From: Amycolatopsis sp. NBRC 101858
GTDB taxonomy: Bacteria; Actinomycetota; Actinomycetes; Mycobacteriales; Pseudonocardiaceae
DNA length: 64,000 bases
Reading direction: 5' to 3'
NCBI RefSeq assembly: GCF_030269325.1
Contig: NZ_BSTD01000004.1
Coordinates: 598,558-662,557, forward strand
Shown: positions 1-8,683 of the stretch, piece after piece
Layout of the letters: each line of letters begins with the position of its first letter
Position numbering within the stretch: the stretch's first letter is position 1
The notes under the pieces: model-generated
Databases searched by the model: none
What the model was told of the DNA's origin: nothing
What the model saw: only the letters and a program-made list of their open reading frames with translations
Made by a program: the position numbers and the translations under genes

Positions 1-1
1 C

Positions 2-271
2 ACCATCACCTACTCGGTGACCGGGGACTCGAAGACCGCCGACGTCGACTACAGCACCTTCGACCGGGCGGGTTCGGTCGAGAGCGAGACCGGCGCGGCG
101 GTGCCGTGGACGAAGACCGTCGAAGCCACCGGCTTGTTCGTCGGCGCGTTCACCGTGACCACCGGCGAAGACGGCGGCTCGGTGACCTGCAAGGTCGTCG
201 TGGACGGCAAAGAGGTCAAGACGGCCACCGCGACCGGGGAGTTCGCGGTGGCCAGTTGCACGGGCTTCTGA
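2..271 (+). CDS. MmpS-like protein, C-terminal part (cut by window edge)
   Basis: The frame enters from the left edge and stops at TGA 269-271, leaving 89 visible residues. It has the MmpS accessory-protein pattern: a beta-rich run, the motif AVPWTKTVEA, then two cysteines in VTCKVVVDG and ASCTGF that would form a disulfide outside the membrane. The family usually has an N-terminal membrane anchor and in mycobacteria supports MmpL lipid exporters; no MmpL gene is visible here. The anchor and start lie outside the window. Family assignment is from motif only. Confidence 0.6.
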   Translation, partial: TITYSVTGDSKTADVDYSTFDRAGSVESETGAAVPWTKTVEATGLFVGAFTVTTGEDGGSVTCKVVVDGKEVKTATATGEFAVASCTGF

Positions 272-298
272 CGGCCACGCCGCCGGAGGGGGAGGGAG

Positions 299-335
299 GT
301 GGGTGGGACCCGGCCAGGGGGCGGGTCCCACCCAC
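299..335. terminator. Bidirectional intrinsic hairpin between convergent genes
   Basis: A perfect 14-bp stem (299-312 with 322-335) closes a 9-nt loop between two convergent stop codons. There is no strong T-tract, as is usual for GC-rich actinobacterial terminators. Confidence 0.75.
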
Positions 336-340
336 GGGGG

Positions 341-1825
341 TCAGCCGCAGTGCTCGAACTCGCTGTCGAAGGACGCGCCGCCGGTGGCGCCGCCCCACTT
401 CACGCACTTGTCCGCCGCGCCCGCCTTGACCGGGCCGGCGAACCAGGAGAACGAGCCGGAGTCGGTCTGCCGCGCCGAGCCCTTGACCTCCAGGTAGGCC
501 GAGGTCGCCGTGGCCGTCCCGGCGGCCGCGCTCTTCATCGTCGCGACGCAGTTCTGGCCGTTGGCCGCGTTGTAGGACAGGTAGACCGTGCCGGCCGTGC
601 CGAGCGGCTTCGAGTCGATCACGCTGTAGCCGCCACCGCAGGCGGGGGCGCCGAGCGCGGTGTCGGTGATCGTGGCGTAGCGGATCGTGTCGTTGGCGTG
701 GAACTCCGGTCCCGCCTCGAACAGCACACCGGCCGAGGACTGGGACAGCTGCACCATGTCGGAGTACGCGGCGTCCTGGCCCCACACGAGCAGGCTGCCC
801 GCGGTGCCCGTCCAGTTGGCGCCCTCGTCGAACGACGAGTGCACCCGCAGCTCCTTGCGACGGTCGCAAGTGGACGGTGCGGCGAACAGGATCCGGTTGT
901 ACTTGCCGCCGGCGTCGGTGGCGCTCATCCGGGCCGTCGACCCCTCCACGGTCGGGGCGACGAGGTCGGTGGCGAAGGCGAACTTCGAGCTGAAGGTCGC
1001 GCCGCCGTCCGAGCTGATCGCGAAGGCCCGGTTGTGCGTGCCGTCCAGCAGGCACTTGTCGCCGTCGTTCGCCTGGTTGCGCGCGGCGGCGTAGATCCGG
1101 CCGTCGTTGAGCTCGGTGACGCTGATCTCCTGCGGGTTCATCGTGCTCGCGGCCGGCTTGTCGGTGGCACCGAGGTGCCAGGTGGTGCCGTTGTCGTCGC
1201 TGTAGACCAGCGCGCCGATGTTCGAGTAGCTCATGCCGGCGACCAGCCGGCCCTGGTGGGCGCCGCGGGTCAGCACGATCCCGTGCGACGGCCCGGTGGC
1301 CAGCCAGCTCGGCGCGGACGCGAAGCCCAGCTCCGTGGTCAGCACCTTCGGCGCGCCCCACGTCTTCCCGTTGTCCTCGCTGATCGACACGCGTGGGACC
1401 CGGCCGCAGCCGGGGTTGGTGTAGCACTGCATGGTCGACAGCAGCACGACCCGGTTGCTGCCCGGGATGACGATCGGCGCCGGGTTCCCCTTCGTGTCGC
1501 CGTTCGCCTTGATGACCGTCTGCAGCGCGCTCCAGGTCTTGCCGCCGTCGGTGGAGCGCTTCATGACGAGGTCGATGGCGCCGAGGTCGTTGCAGACGGT
1601 GGCGCCGCCGTTGCGGCCCTCGGCGAACGCGAGCAGCGCGCCGTCGTTGGCCTTGACGACGGTGGGGATGCGGTAGCAGTCGTGGCCCTCGGTGTTCTTG
1701 CTGAACACCAGCGTGCTGGCGACATCGGCGTGCGCGGTGGCGGTGCCGACGACGGCCGGGACGGCGAAGGCGGCGCACCCCAGCAGCCCGGCCAGCAGGC
1801 CTCTGGCGATCCGGGTGATCTTCAC
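341..1825 (-). CDS. Secreted exo-alpha-sialidase (GH33)
   Basis: A 494-residue secreted sialidase that would release terminal sialic acids from glycoconjugates outside the cell. A Sec signal peptide covers residues 1-33 (cleavage after AHA). The sialidase YRIP motif is at 51-54, with Arg52 expected in the arginine triad. Repeated Asp-boxes follow: STDGGKTW (91-98), SEDNGKTW, SDDNGTTW and SSDGGATF, marking the six-bladed propeller. After the propeller a Cys-containing C-terminal segment remains. The GTG start at 1825 has AGGAGA upstream. No sialic-acid transport or catabolism genes are adjacent, so it may act as a scavenging or host-interaction enzyme; that is inference. Confidence 0.88.
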   Translation of the reverse strand: MKITRIARGLLAGLLGCAAFAVPAVVGTATAHADVASTLVFSKNTEGHDCYRIPTVVKANDGALLAFAEGRNGGATVCNDLGAIDLVMKRSTDGGKTWSALQTVIKANGDTKGNPAPIVIPGSNRVVLLSTMQCYTNPGCGRVPRVSISEDNGKTWGAPKVLTTELGFASAPSWLATGPSHGIVLTRGAHQGRLVAGMSYSNIGALVYSDDNGTTWHLGATDKPAASTMNPQEISVTELNDGRIYAAARNQANDGDKCLLDGTHNRAFAISSDGGATFSSKFAFATDLVAPTVEGSTARMSATDAGGKYNRILFAAPSTCDRRKELRVHSSFDEGANWTGTAGSLLVWGQDAAYSDMVQLSQSSAGVLFEAGPEFHANDTIRYATITDTALGAPACGGGYSVIDSKPLGTAGTVYLSYNAANGQNCVATMKSAAAGTATATSAYLEVKGSARQTDSGSFSWFAGPVKAGAADKCVKWGGATGGASFDSEFEHCG

Positions 1826-1941
1826 GGGTTCTCCTACGGATTCGTTCTACGTCCTACGTCTCGGCGGTAGCGTCGACGCGGCCCGTACAAGACCCGTACA
1901 ACCCGGCGTATAACGACGTACACCTTGCCGGGAGGGAAATG

Positions 1942-2910
1942 TCAGGTGAACGCGGCCAGCGCGCCGAACCCGGTCGCCAGCACGAGAAGCGTGGACAGGA
2001 GACCCAGCAGCAGCGCCCGGCCGCCGCCGCGCAGCAGCGGTCCGAGCCGGACGGCGCAGCCGAGGCCGAACAGCGCGCCGGCGAGCAGGAGCGTCGACGC
2101 GGTCTTCGCGACGTCGAGCGCGAACGCCGGGACGAGCCCGGTGCTGCGGACCGCGACCATCGCGAGGAAGCCGAGGACGAACAGCGGCACGAGCGGCGCG
2201 TGCCCGCCGCGGCGGGTGCGTTCGGTGGCGCCGACGATCGCGACCACCGGCGCCAGCAGGACGACCCGGCTCAGCTTGACCACGATCGCGACCGCGACCG
2301 CGGCGGCGCCCGCCGGCCCGGCCGCCGCGACGACCTGCGCGACCTCGTGCACCGAGATCCCGGCCCAGGTGCCGGTCCTGGTCGCGTCCAGGCCGAGGGC
2401 GTGGGCCAGCAGGGGGAGCACACCGAGGGCGAGGCTGCCGTAGCAGGTGACGAGCGCGACGGCCGTCGCGACGTCTTCGTCGTCGCGCTCGACCACGCCC
2501 TCCATGGCAGCGATCGCCGAGGCGCCGCAGATGGAGAAGCCGGTGGCGACCAGCAGGGCGAGGCCACGCGGCACCCCGGTGAGCTTGCCGAGGCCGAGCG
2601 TGCCGAGGAAGGTGACGGCGACCGTCAGCACCACCGCGGCGAGCGTGCCGGGGCCGAGGGCGAGGACGGTCGGGATGGCGAGCTGCAGGCCGAGCAGGAC
2701 GACACCGGCGCGCAGCAGGCGTTTCGTGATCCGGGCGACGGCTTTCCGGTGTTCTTCGGTGAGCAGTGGGGTGCTTCCGATGGCGATGCCCAGCACGACG
2801 GCGACGGTCAGCGCGCCCGCCACCGGCCACACCGAGCTCAGCGCGTACGCCGCGGCGACGCCGACCCCGGTGATCGCGAGGCCGGAGGTTTTCGCTGCCG
2901 TCAGTGCCAT
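1942..2910 (-). CDS. YeiH-family putative sulfate exporter
   Basis: A 322-residue polytopic membrane protein made almost entirely of hydrophobic helices, with the family signature ATGFSICGASAIAA near residue 115 and EVAQVVAA further on. The family (UPF0324/YeiH) is predicted to export sulfate or related anions; direct biochemistry is thin. The ATG at 2908-2910 is preferred because it begins at the first helix, while longer readings run into the divergent regulator. It lies head to head with a LysR gene, the usual arrangement for yeiH, so that regulator probably controls it. Confidence 0.85.
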   Translation of the reverse strand: MALTAAKTSGLAITGVGVAAAYALSSVWPVAGALTVAVVLGIAIGSTPLLTEEHRKAVARITKRLLRAGVVLLGLQLAIPTVLALGPGTLAAVVLTVAVTFLGTLGLGKLTGVPRGLALLVATGFSICGASAIAAMEGVVERDDEDVATAVALVTCYGSLALGVLPLLAHALGLDATRTGTWAGISVHEVAQVVAAAGPAGAAAVAVAIVVKLSRVVLLAPVVAIVGATERTRRGGHAPLVPLFVLGFLAMVAVRSTGLVPAFALDVAKTASTLLLAGALFGLGCAVRLGPLLRGGGRALLLGLLSTLLVLATGFGALAAFT

Positions 2911-2968
2911 GCGTCCAGCGTCGCTCCTGCCGGGACGTTCGGGTAGCCGCCGGTTCGCGAGGAGGTCA

Positions 2969-2974
2969 TAGACT
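2969..2974 (+). promoter_or_regulatory. -10 hexamer TAGACT for a probable leaderless transcript
   Basis: TAGACT ends exactly 6 nt before the ATG at 2981, so transcription would start at or next to the start codon. GGAGG at 2961-2965 is too far upstream to be an ideal ribosome site. Confidence 0.45.
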
Positions 2975-2980
2975 GGGGCT

Positions 2981-3883
2981 ATGACCGGACCGGATCTGGA
3001 CTCACTGCGCCTGCTGGTGCTCGTCGACGACCTCGGCAGCATCGGCCAGGCGGCCGGGGCACTCGGCATCGCCCAGCCGTCGGCGAGCAAGCGCTTGTCC
3101 ACTTTGGAGAGACAAGTGGGACTGTCCCTCGTGGACCGGACCCGGCGCGGCTCGGCGCTGACCCCGGACGGCCGGGTGATCGCGGGCTGGGCGCACCGCG
3201 TGCTGGCCGAAGTGGACGGACTGCGCACGGGCGCGGAGGCGCTGCGGACCCAGCGCGGCGCGAAACTGCGGGTCGCGGCGAGCATGACGCTGGCCGAGCA
3301 CTTCGTGCCCGCGTGGATCGGCGAGGTGAAGCGGACCGGGCCGGACACCTACGTCGGGCTCGAGGTGGTGAACTCCGAGCACGTGGCCGACCTGGTCAAG
3401 GGCGGCCGGGTGGACCTCGGGTTCGTCGAGTCGCCGGGGCCGTGGCCGGGCCTGTCCACCCGGCGGGTCGCGACGGACCGGCTCGTCGTGGTGGTCCCGG
3501 CCGGGCACCCGTGGGCCCGCCGCCGTCGTCCGCTGACGGCGGCCGAGCTGGCGGCGACGCCGCTGGTGGTGCGGGAGCCGGGGTCGGGGACGCGCGAGAC
3601 GGTCGAGGCGGCGTTGCGCCGGGCCGGGGCGTCGGTGGTGAAACCGTTGCTGGAGCTGGGATCGGCGTCGGCGGTGCGCAACGCGGTGATCGCCGGCGCG
3701 GGGCCGGCGGTGATCAGCGAGCTGGACGTGGTGCGCGAGGTGGCGGGCCGCCGGCTGGTCCCGGTCGCGGTGGCCGGCATCGAGCTCGGCCGGGTGCTGC
3801 GGGCGGTGTGGCCGGCGGGGCGCCGGTTGTCGGGCCCGGCGGCGGAGCTGCTGACGCTGGCGGTCAAGTCCGGGACGGCTTGA
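2981..3883 (+). CDS. LysR-family transcriptional regulator
   Basis: A 300-residue LysR regulator. The winged helix-turn-helix occupies about residues 5-62 (GSIGQAAGALGIAQPSASKR), followed by the linker helix and a two-lobed substrate-binding domain from about 90 to 290. It is divergent from the YeiH exporter across about 70 bp, which makes that exporter the likely target and implies negative autoregulation. Length is normal for the family. The inducer cannot be told from sequence; YeiH-linked LysR proteins often respond to sulfur or carbon metabolites. Confidence 0.92.
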   Translation: MTGPDLDSLRLLVLVDDLGSIGQAAGALGIAQPSASKRLSTLERQVGLSLVDRTRRGSALTPDGRVIAGWAHRVLAEVDGLRTGAEALRTQRGAKLRVAASMTLAEHFVPAWIGEVKRTGPDTYVGLEVVNSEHVADLVKGGRVDLGFVESPGPWPGLSTRRVATDRLVVVVPAGHPWARRRRPLTAAELAATPLVVREPGSGTRETVEAALRRAGASVVKPLLELGSASAVRNAVIAGAGPAVISELDVVREVAGRRLVPVAVAGIELGRVLRAVWPAGRRLSGPAAELLTLAVKSGTA

Positions 3884-3921
3884 GGCTTCCTCGGTTCGCT
3901 GCCGCGGGTTGCCGTCGATCG

Positions 3922-3956
3922 GACGGCGATATATCGTCATAGTGTCGGCGATACGA
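3922..3956 (+). promoter_or_regulatory. Candidate PadR operator and promoter
   Basis: An AT-rich island in GC-rich DNA containing the 10-bp palindrome CGATATATCG (3927-3936) and a second related half-site GGCGATACGAC (3946-3956). It lies just before the padR-type gene, as expected for autoregulation. An AGGAGA-like ribosome site at 3963-3969 serves the ATG at 3975. Confidence 0.6.
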
Positions 3957-3974
3957 CGAGTGGAGGAGACGGTC

Positions 3975-5042
3975 ATGGAGATGAGCGCGGGAGCGGGACG
4001 CATGTTCGGCGGTTTCGGGTTCGGTGCCCACCACGTCCACGGTGGTTTCGGGCAGCCGGGGCTCGGTCGTCCGGGCCGGGGGGAGGGGCTTGGCCATCCC
4101 GACCACGGGGAAGACTCGGGTGGTCACGGCGGTCCGGGGGACGGTCTGCCGGGGCACTCCGGGCACGGGGACGGCCTGGGTGGTCACGGTGGTCCGGGCC
4201 ACCCGGGGTACTCCGGCTACGGGGAGGGCCCGGGTGGTGGTCACGGCGGTCCGGGGCACCCCGGGCCACTCGGACACGGCGGCTTCGGGCACCCTGGCCA
4301 CGGTTTTCCGGGCGGCTTCGGCGGCCACTCGAGCCACGAGCCAGGCGATCACCCCGGCCACGAGGACTGGGACGCCGGGCCCGAGCTGGCGCGTGGCGGG
4401 TTCCCGCCCCACCCGCCGCACCCACCTCAGCCGCCCGGTGCGCCGGGCGGGCCCGGTTTTCCCGGCTTCCCCGGTGGCCCGGGCTTCCCCGGTGGCCCCG
4501 GTTCCTTCGGCGGGCCGGGTGGCTGGGGCGGCGGGGCCGGGCCGTTCCAGCGCGTGCGGGAGTTCCGCGGGCGGGCGCAGGCGCGGCCGGTGCGGCCGGC
4601 CGTGCTGGCGCTGCTCGCCGAAGAGCCCATGCACGGCTACCAGCTGATGCAGGAGATCCGGCGCCGCACGAACGAGCGGTGGCGGCCCAGCCCCGGCTCG
4701 GTCTACCCGATCCTGCAGCAGCTCGAGGACGAAGGCCTGGTCCGCACGGCCGAGACGGGCGGCCGCCGCGTTGCCGAGCTCACCGACGCGGGTCGGGAGC
4801 ACGTCGCCGGGCGGGAGGCCGAGTTCGCCGCCCTCTGGGACGACGGCACCCCTGAGGACGAGCCGGGCGCCGACCGTTTCGCGGCGCTTTGGCACGCGCT
4901 CGGCGAGCTGTCCGGCGCCGCAGCCCAGGTCGGCTACAGCGGTACCGAAGCCCAGGTGGCCGAGGTGAAGAAGATCCTCGCCGACGCCCGCCGCAGGGTC
5001 TACGCGGTGCTCGCGGACGCCGGCCTGGAAGACGAGGACTGA
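3975..5042 (+). CDS. PadR-family regulator with long collagen-like N-terminal arm
   Basis: A 355-residue protein in two parts. Residues 1 to about 195 are almost only Gly, His and Pro in collagen-like triplets (GHGGPGHPG, GGPGFPG types). Residues about 205-290 form a PadR winged helix (VLALLAEEPMHGYQLMQEI, then SPGSVYPILQQLEDEGLV), followed by a C-terminal helix for dimerisation. PadR proteins normally have about 110-200 residues with at most a short arm. The His density could bind metal ions or the arm could phase-separate; both are inference. It starts at ATG 3975, where a good ribosome site fits. The PadR target is probably itself, since no adjacent exporter is seen. Confidence 0.85.
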   Translation: MEMSAGAGRMFGGFGFGAHHVHGGFGQPGLGRPGRGEGLGHPDHGEDSGGHGGPGDGLPGHSGHGDGLGGHGGPGHPGYSGYGEGPGGGHGGPGHPGPLGHGGFGHPGHGFPGGFGGHSSHEPGDHPGHEDWDAGPELARGGFPPHPPHPPQPPGAPGGPGFPGFPGGPGFPGGPGSFGGPGGWGGGAGPFQRVREFRGRAQARPVRPAVLALLAEEPMHGYQLMQEIRRRTNERWRPSPGSVYPILQQLEDEGLVRTAETGGRRVAELTDAGREHVAGREAEFAALWDDGTPEDEPGADRFAALWHALGELSGAAAQVGYSGTEAQVAEVKKILADARRRVYAVLADAGLEDED

Positions 5043-5046
5043 CCCA

Positions 5047-5083
5047 CGCCGGCGCCGCGAGTGAGCCATTCGCGGCGCCGGCG
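5047..5083 (+). terminator. Intrinsic terminator after the PadR gene
   Basis: A perfect 14-bp GC stem (5047-5060 with 5070-5083) and 9-nt loop begin 4 nt after the stop codon. Confidence 0.75.
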
Positions 5084-5260
5084 CGGGGCGACAGCCACCC
5101 GCGGCGCGGAATGCCGCCCCACCCCCGACGCCCGGCCAGGCCCCGCGCCGGCATCGCCCGCCCGGCCCCGGCATGGCCCGCCTCGCCCGCCGCCTCGCGT
5201 CGGCTGCCGGCGAGACCGTCCACTTCGGACGGTCCGCCCCACGGGGTAAGCTCGGGCCGC

Positions 5261-6292
5261 ATGGAGGAAAAGGACTTTGCGGCGCACCTCACCGCGACCA
5301 TGACCGGCAGTGCGCTCACCATGCTCATCGGCGTCGGCCATCGCACCGGGCTCTTCGAAGCCGCGGCCGAGGGGCCCGCCACCAGCAGTGAACTCGCCGA
5401 CCGGGCCGGGCTGCGTGAACGGTATGTCCGGGAATGGCTCGGGGCCATGGTCACCGGGGGCATCTTCACCCTCGATGCGGGCGCTTACACCCTCCCGCCC
5501 GAGCACGCGAAGTTCCTGCTCGGCGAGACGTCCGCGAACCTCATGCCGTCGCTGCTGACGCTCAGCGCCTTCACCGGCATCCTGCCCGACCTCGAACGCA
5601 GCTTCGCCGAAGGCGGCGGCGTCCCGCGGTCGGCGTACGGGCCCTACCTCGAAACCCTCGGCGCCAAAACCGGCGACAGCTGGAAGCACGTCTACCGCGA
5701 ACACCTCGTCGACGGCTTCTTCGGCGCGGTCCCGGGGCTGAAACAAAGACTGACCGCCGGCGCGCGTGTGCTCGACCTCGGCTGTGGCACCGGGAACGCC
5801 GTCGCCGTCGCCGCCCGGGCTTTCCCCGCCTCGACGTTCACCGGGCTCGACATCAACGCGAACGTCGTCGAGCAGGCGCGGGAGACTGCCAAGGGGCTGC
5901 CGAACGCCGAGTTCGCCGTCGGGGATGCCGCCGAGCTGGCCGGGGAGTTCGACGTCATCACCGCCTTCGACGCCGTCCACGACCAGGACCGGCCGGACGT
6001 CGTCCTGCGCCGGATCCGGGGCGCGCTGCCCGATGACGGCCTGTTCTTCATGGTGGACACGAACTTCTCCAGCGACGTGGCGAAGAACGTGGGCAACCCG
6101 CTGGCCGCGCTCTGCTACTCGATCAGCCTCATGTACTGCACGACGACGTCGCTGGCCGAGGGCGGCGCCGCGCTCGGTGCGATGTGGGGCACCGAAACCG
6201 CCCGGGAAATGCTCGCGGACGCGGGGTTCCGGCACGTCGACGTGCTCGACTCCCCGCGTCCGCAGAACTGCATCTACGCCTGCCGGCCGTGA
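5261..6292 (+). CDS. Class I SAM-dependent methyltransferase with N-terminal winged helix
   Basis: A 343-residue protein. Residues about 20-90 look like the winged-helix dimerisation domain found in small-molecule methyltransferases (GLFEAAAEG, ELADRAGLRERYVREWL). The SAM-binding motif VLDLGCGTGNA lies at about 169-179 and the motif II region FDVITAFDAVHD near 230. Substrate unknown; this architecture is common in rRNA-unrelated small-molecule and natural-product methyltransferases. TAAGCT sits 8 nt before the ATG, so the mRNA may be leaderless. Its stop is one base from the stop of the convergent carboxypeptidase. Confidence 0.8.
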   Translation: MEEKDFAAHLTATMTGSALTMLIGVGHRTGLFEAAAEGPATSSELADRAGLRERYVREWLGAMVTGGIFTLDAGAYTLPPEHAKFLLGETSANLMPSLLTLSAFTGILPDLERSFAEGGGVPRSAYGPYLETLGAKTGDSWKHVYREHLVDGFFGAVPGLKQRLTAGARVLDLGCGTGNAVAVAARAFPASTFTGLDINANVVEQARETAKGLPNAEFAVGDAAELAGEFDVITAFDAVHDQDRPDVVLRRIRGALPDDGLFFMVDTNFSSDVAKNVGNPLAALCYSISLMYCTTTSLAEGGAALGAMWGTETAREMLADAGFRHVDVLDSPRPQNCIYACRP

Positions 6293-6293
6293 C

Positions 6294-7616
6294 TCACTGC
6301 TGGTACGGTGCCGCCGCGGCCTTGGCGGCGGTGATGAACGCGCCCTTGTTCTTCGGCCAGAACGTGCTGTCGACGCAGGTGTAGCGGGGCAGGAAACCGC
6401 CGCATGTGCCGCTCGAACCGCCGACCTCGAACGTCACGCTGGCGACGCCGAGCTCACCGTAGGTGAAGTCGTCGGTGGTGCCGCTCGTGTCGTAGCCGAC
6501 CGTTTCTTCGTTGGTGCCGACGAGGTAGCCGTTCGACGCCGCGTACTTCGCGCCGAGCTTGCGGTACTGCGCGTCGTTCGGCGAGGTGGCCTGGGTGAAG
6601 CCCCACGGGATGATGATGTCGTTGCCGTAGCTGTGCAACGTGATCATCGTGCCCTTGGCCGTCGCCGGCGCCGGGTCGTTGTTCCCGGTGCCGCGCTGGT
6701 CCGGGAAGATCGCGCGGGCCAGCTTCTCCAGCGCCTGCGTCTCGGGCTCGGACCCGGCGCTCACGCCTTGGTAGGTCTCCGAGCACGCCGAATTGGAGTC
6801 GCCGCCCCACTTGAACGTCGAGTTGCGGTTGAGGTCGATGCCGATGTTCGTGCCGGTGCAGCTGCCGCGGCTGTTGTCCGCGTTCTTGCGCTGCAGCTTC
6901 GGCGAGTTGCCGCCCGAGGCGACGATGTCGACGCCGTCCGGGTTCGAGATCGGCACCACCCACACCTCGGTGGTGTCCAAAATGGACTTCGCGGTGGCGT
7001 CGGTGGCGTAGCCGTCGGCGAGGTAGTCGATCCAGCGCCAGGCCAGCTCGCCGGTCGAGAGCTCGCGCGCGTGGATCTGGGCCATGATGAAGAACTTCGG
7101 CTTCGGTGACGACGTCGAGAGCGTGCAGTCGCCGGTCTGCTTCTTGGTGAGGCAGATGGCCTGGATGTCGTGGCCGCCCTGGCCCTTGGTCTTCTTCCAC
7201 GACTGGCCGATCGTGTACTTCGTGGCCAGGTCGGGGTGCGCGGCGGCGACCGCGGTGAGGTGGTTCTCGTGCGCGGTGACGGTGCGGTACCCGCCGTAGA
7301 AGGTGTCCGCGGCCAGGGAGTTCGCCTGCGCCGGGAGTTCCTTGTAGACGGTGTCGTGGAAGGTGGGCCGATAGCCCAGCCCCTGCAACCGCGCGGCGAC
7401 GGCTTGGCCGCCGACGACGTACACGGCTCCGGCGTCCCCTTCCTCGACGTCGAACCCGGCGTTTTCGAGGGCGTGCGCCTGGGCGGCGGTCGCCGGGACG
7501 CGCCAGAACACGGGGGTGTCGGCGGCGGGCTGCGCGGCCGCGGTGCCGCCGAGCAGCGCGGACAGCACGACCCCGGTCGCCGCCATGGCGAGCCGGGACA
7601 GGGACCTTGACGCCAT
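6294..7616 (-). CDS. Secreted M14 zinc carboxypeptidase
   Basis: A 440-residue preproenzyme. A Sec signal covers residues 1-28; a propeptide-like region runs to about 105; the M14 catalytic domain follows. Zinc ligands are seen as His182 and Glu185 (HARE) and His328 (TLHSYG), with the general-base Glu397 in TFEVGG, so it looks catalytically complete. Such enzymes remove C-terminal residues from peptides outside the cell. Paired cysteines near the end suggest disulfides. The ATG at 7616 is followed by a clean signal peptide. Confidence 0.92.
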   Translation of the reverse strand: MASRSLSRLAMAATGVVLSALLGGTAAAQPAADTPVFWRVPATAAQAHALENAGFDVEEGDAGAVYVVGGQAVAARLQGLGYRPTFHDTVYKELPAQANSLAADTFYGGYRTVTAHENHLTAVAAAHPDLATKYTIGQSWKKTKGQGGHDIQAICLTKKQTGDCTLSTSSPKPKFFIMAQIHARELSTGELAWRWIDYLADGYATDATAKSILDTTEVWVVPISNPDGVDIVASGGNSPKLQRKNADNSRGSCTGTNIGIDLNRNSTFKWGGDSNSACSETYQGVSAGSEPETQALEKLARAIFPDQRGTGNNDPAPATAKGTMITLHSYGNDIIIPWGFTQATSPNDAQYRKLGAKYAASNGYLVGTNEETVGYDTSGTTDDFTYGELGVASVTFEVGGSSGTCGGFLPRYTCVDSTFWPKNKGAFITAAKAAAAPYQQ

Positions 7617-7813
7617 CGGGGGATCTCCTCACGGCCGCACGGATGGGTTCCCGGCCCGGGGCTCTCGGTCACCGGACCGGCACGCACAGTGTGTCGGTCC
7701 GGGACAAACCCGCCATACCCCCGAAAGTCGCGAAACCGGTCGCACCCCGCCCCACGGCGCCGCGCTCACTATGCTCGGAGTGGTCAGATCCGCTCTTCGA
7801 CCGGGGGTGCCGC

Positions 7814-8683
7814 TTGCCGATCCACGAACTCGTCTTCCGGGGCAAACGCCTCACCAGCGATCACGCGCTGGTGATGGCGATCGTCAACCGCACCCCGGAC
7901 TCGTTCTACGACAACGGGGTGACGTACCTGGAGGAGCGCGCGCAGGCGGCCATCGGCCAGGCGATCGAGGACGGCGCGGCGGTGATCGACATCGGCGGCG
8001 TGCCGGCCAGCCCGGGGCCCGAGGTCACGGTCGCGGAGGAGATCGCCCGCGTGGTGCCGACCGTGGCGTGGGCCCACGAGCACTTCCCGGACGTCGTGAT
8101 CAGCGTCGACACCTACCGCGCCGAGGTCGCCGACGCGGTGTGCCGGGCCGGCGCGGACCTGATCAACGACAACTGGGCGGCCTACGAGCCGGAGATCCTC
8201 GACGTCGCCGCGGAGCACGGCGCCGGGTACATCTGCGCGCACGTCGACGGCCTCGACCCGCGCACCGACCCGGTGAAACCGCAGTACGACGACGTCGTCG
8301 CCGCGGTCGTCAAGGACACCGCCGAGCTCGCCGAACGGGCGGTCGCCAAAGGCGTGCCCCGCGAGGGCGTGATGATCGACCCCTGCATCGACTTCTCGAA
8401 GAACACCTACCAGTCCCTGGAGATCCTGCGGAACGTCGACAAGCTGGTCGCCACCGGCTGGCCGGTGCTGATGGCGCTGTCCAACAAGGGCGTGGTCGGC
8501 GAGACGCTCGACGTCGGCATGGACGACCGGGTCACCGGCACCCTCGCGGCCACCGCGCACGCGGCCGCGCAGGGCGCCGCGATGTTCCGGGCGCACCAGG
8601 TCCGCGAGACGCGGCACGTGACCGAGATGATCGCGAGCATCGTGGGCACCCGCCCGCCCAAGAACGCGGTGCGGTGGCTGTGA
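7814..8683 (+). CDS. folP: Dihydropteroate synthase
   Basis: A 289-residue TIM-barrel enzyme joining p-aminobenzoate to dihydropterin pyrophosphate in folate synthesis. Family motifs are visible: MAIVNRTPDSFYD near the N-terminus (pterin/pyrophosphate loop), ISVDTYRAEVA, and MIDPCIDFSK. I chose TTG at 7814 (MPIHELVFRGK) because the barrel begins there and GGGGG precedes it; upstream sequence is low-complexity. The next gene starts inside its stop codon (GTGA), so the two are translationally coupled. It may be the second folP-type gene of the genome, as it lies outside a folE-folB-folK operon; that is inference. Confidence 0.88.
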   Translation: MPIHELVFRGKRLTSDHALVMAIVNRTPDSFYDNGVTYLEERAQAAIGQAIEDGAAVIDIGGVPASPGPEVTVAEEIARVVPTVAWAHEHFPDVVISVDTYRAEVADAVCRAGADLINDNWAAYEPEILDVAAEHGAGYICAHVDGLDPRTDPVKPQYDDVVAAVVKDTAELAERAVAKGVPREGVMIDPCIDFSKNTYQSLEILRNVDKLVATGWPVLMALSNKGVVGETLDVGMDDRVTGTLAATAHAAAQGAAMFRAHQVRETRHVTEMIASIVGTRPPKNAVRWL

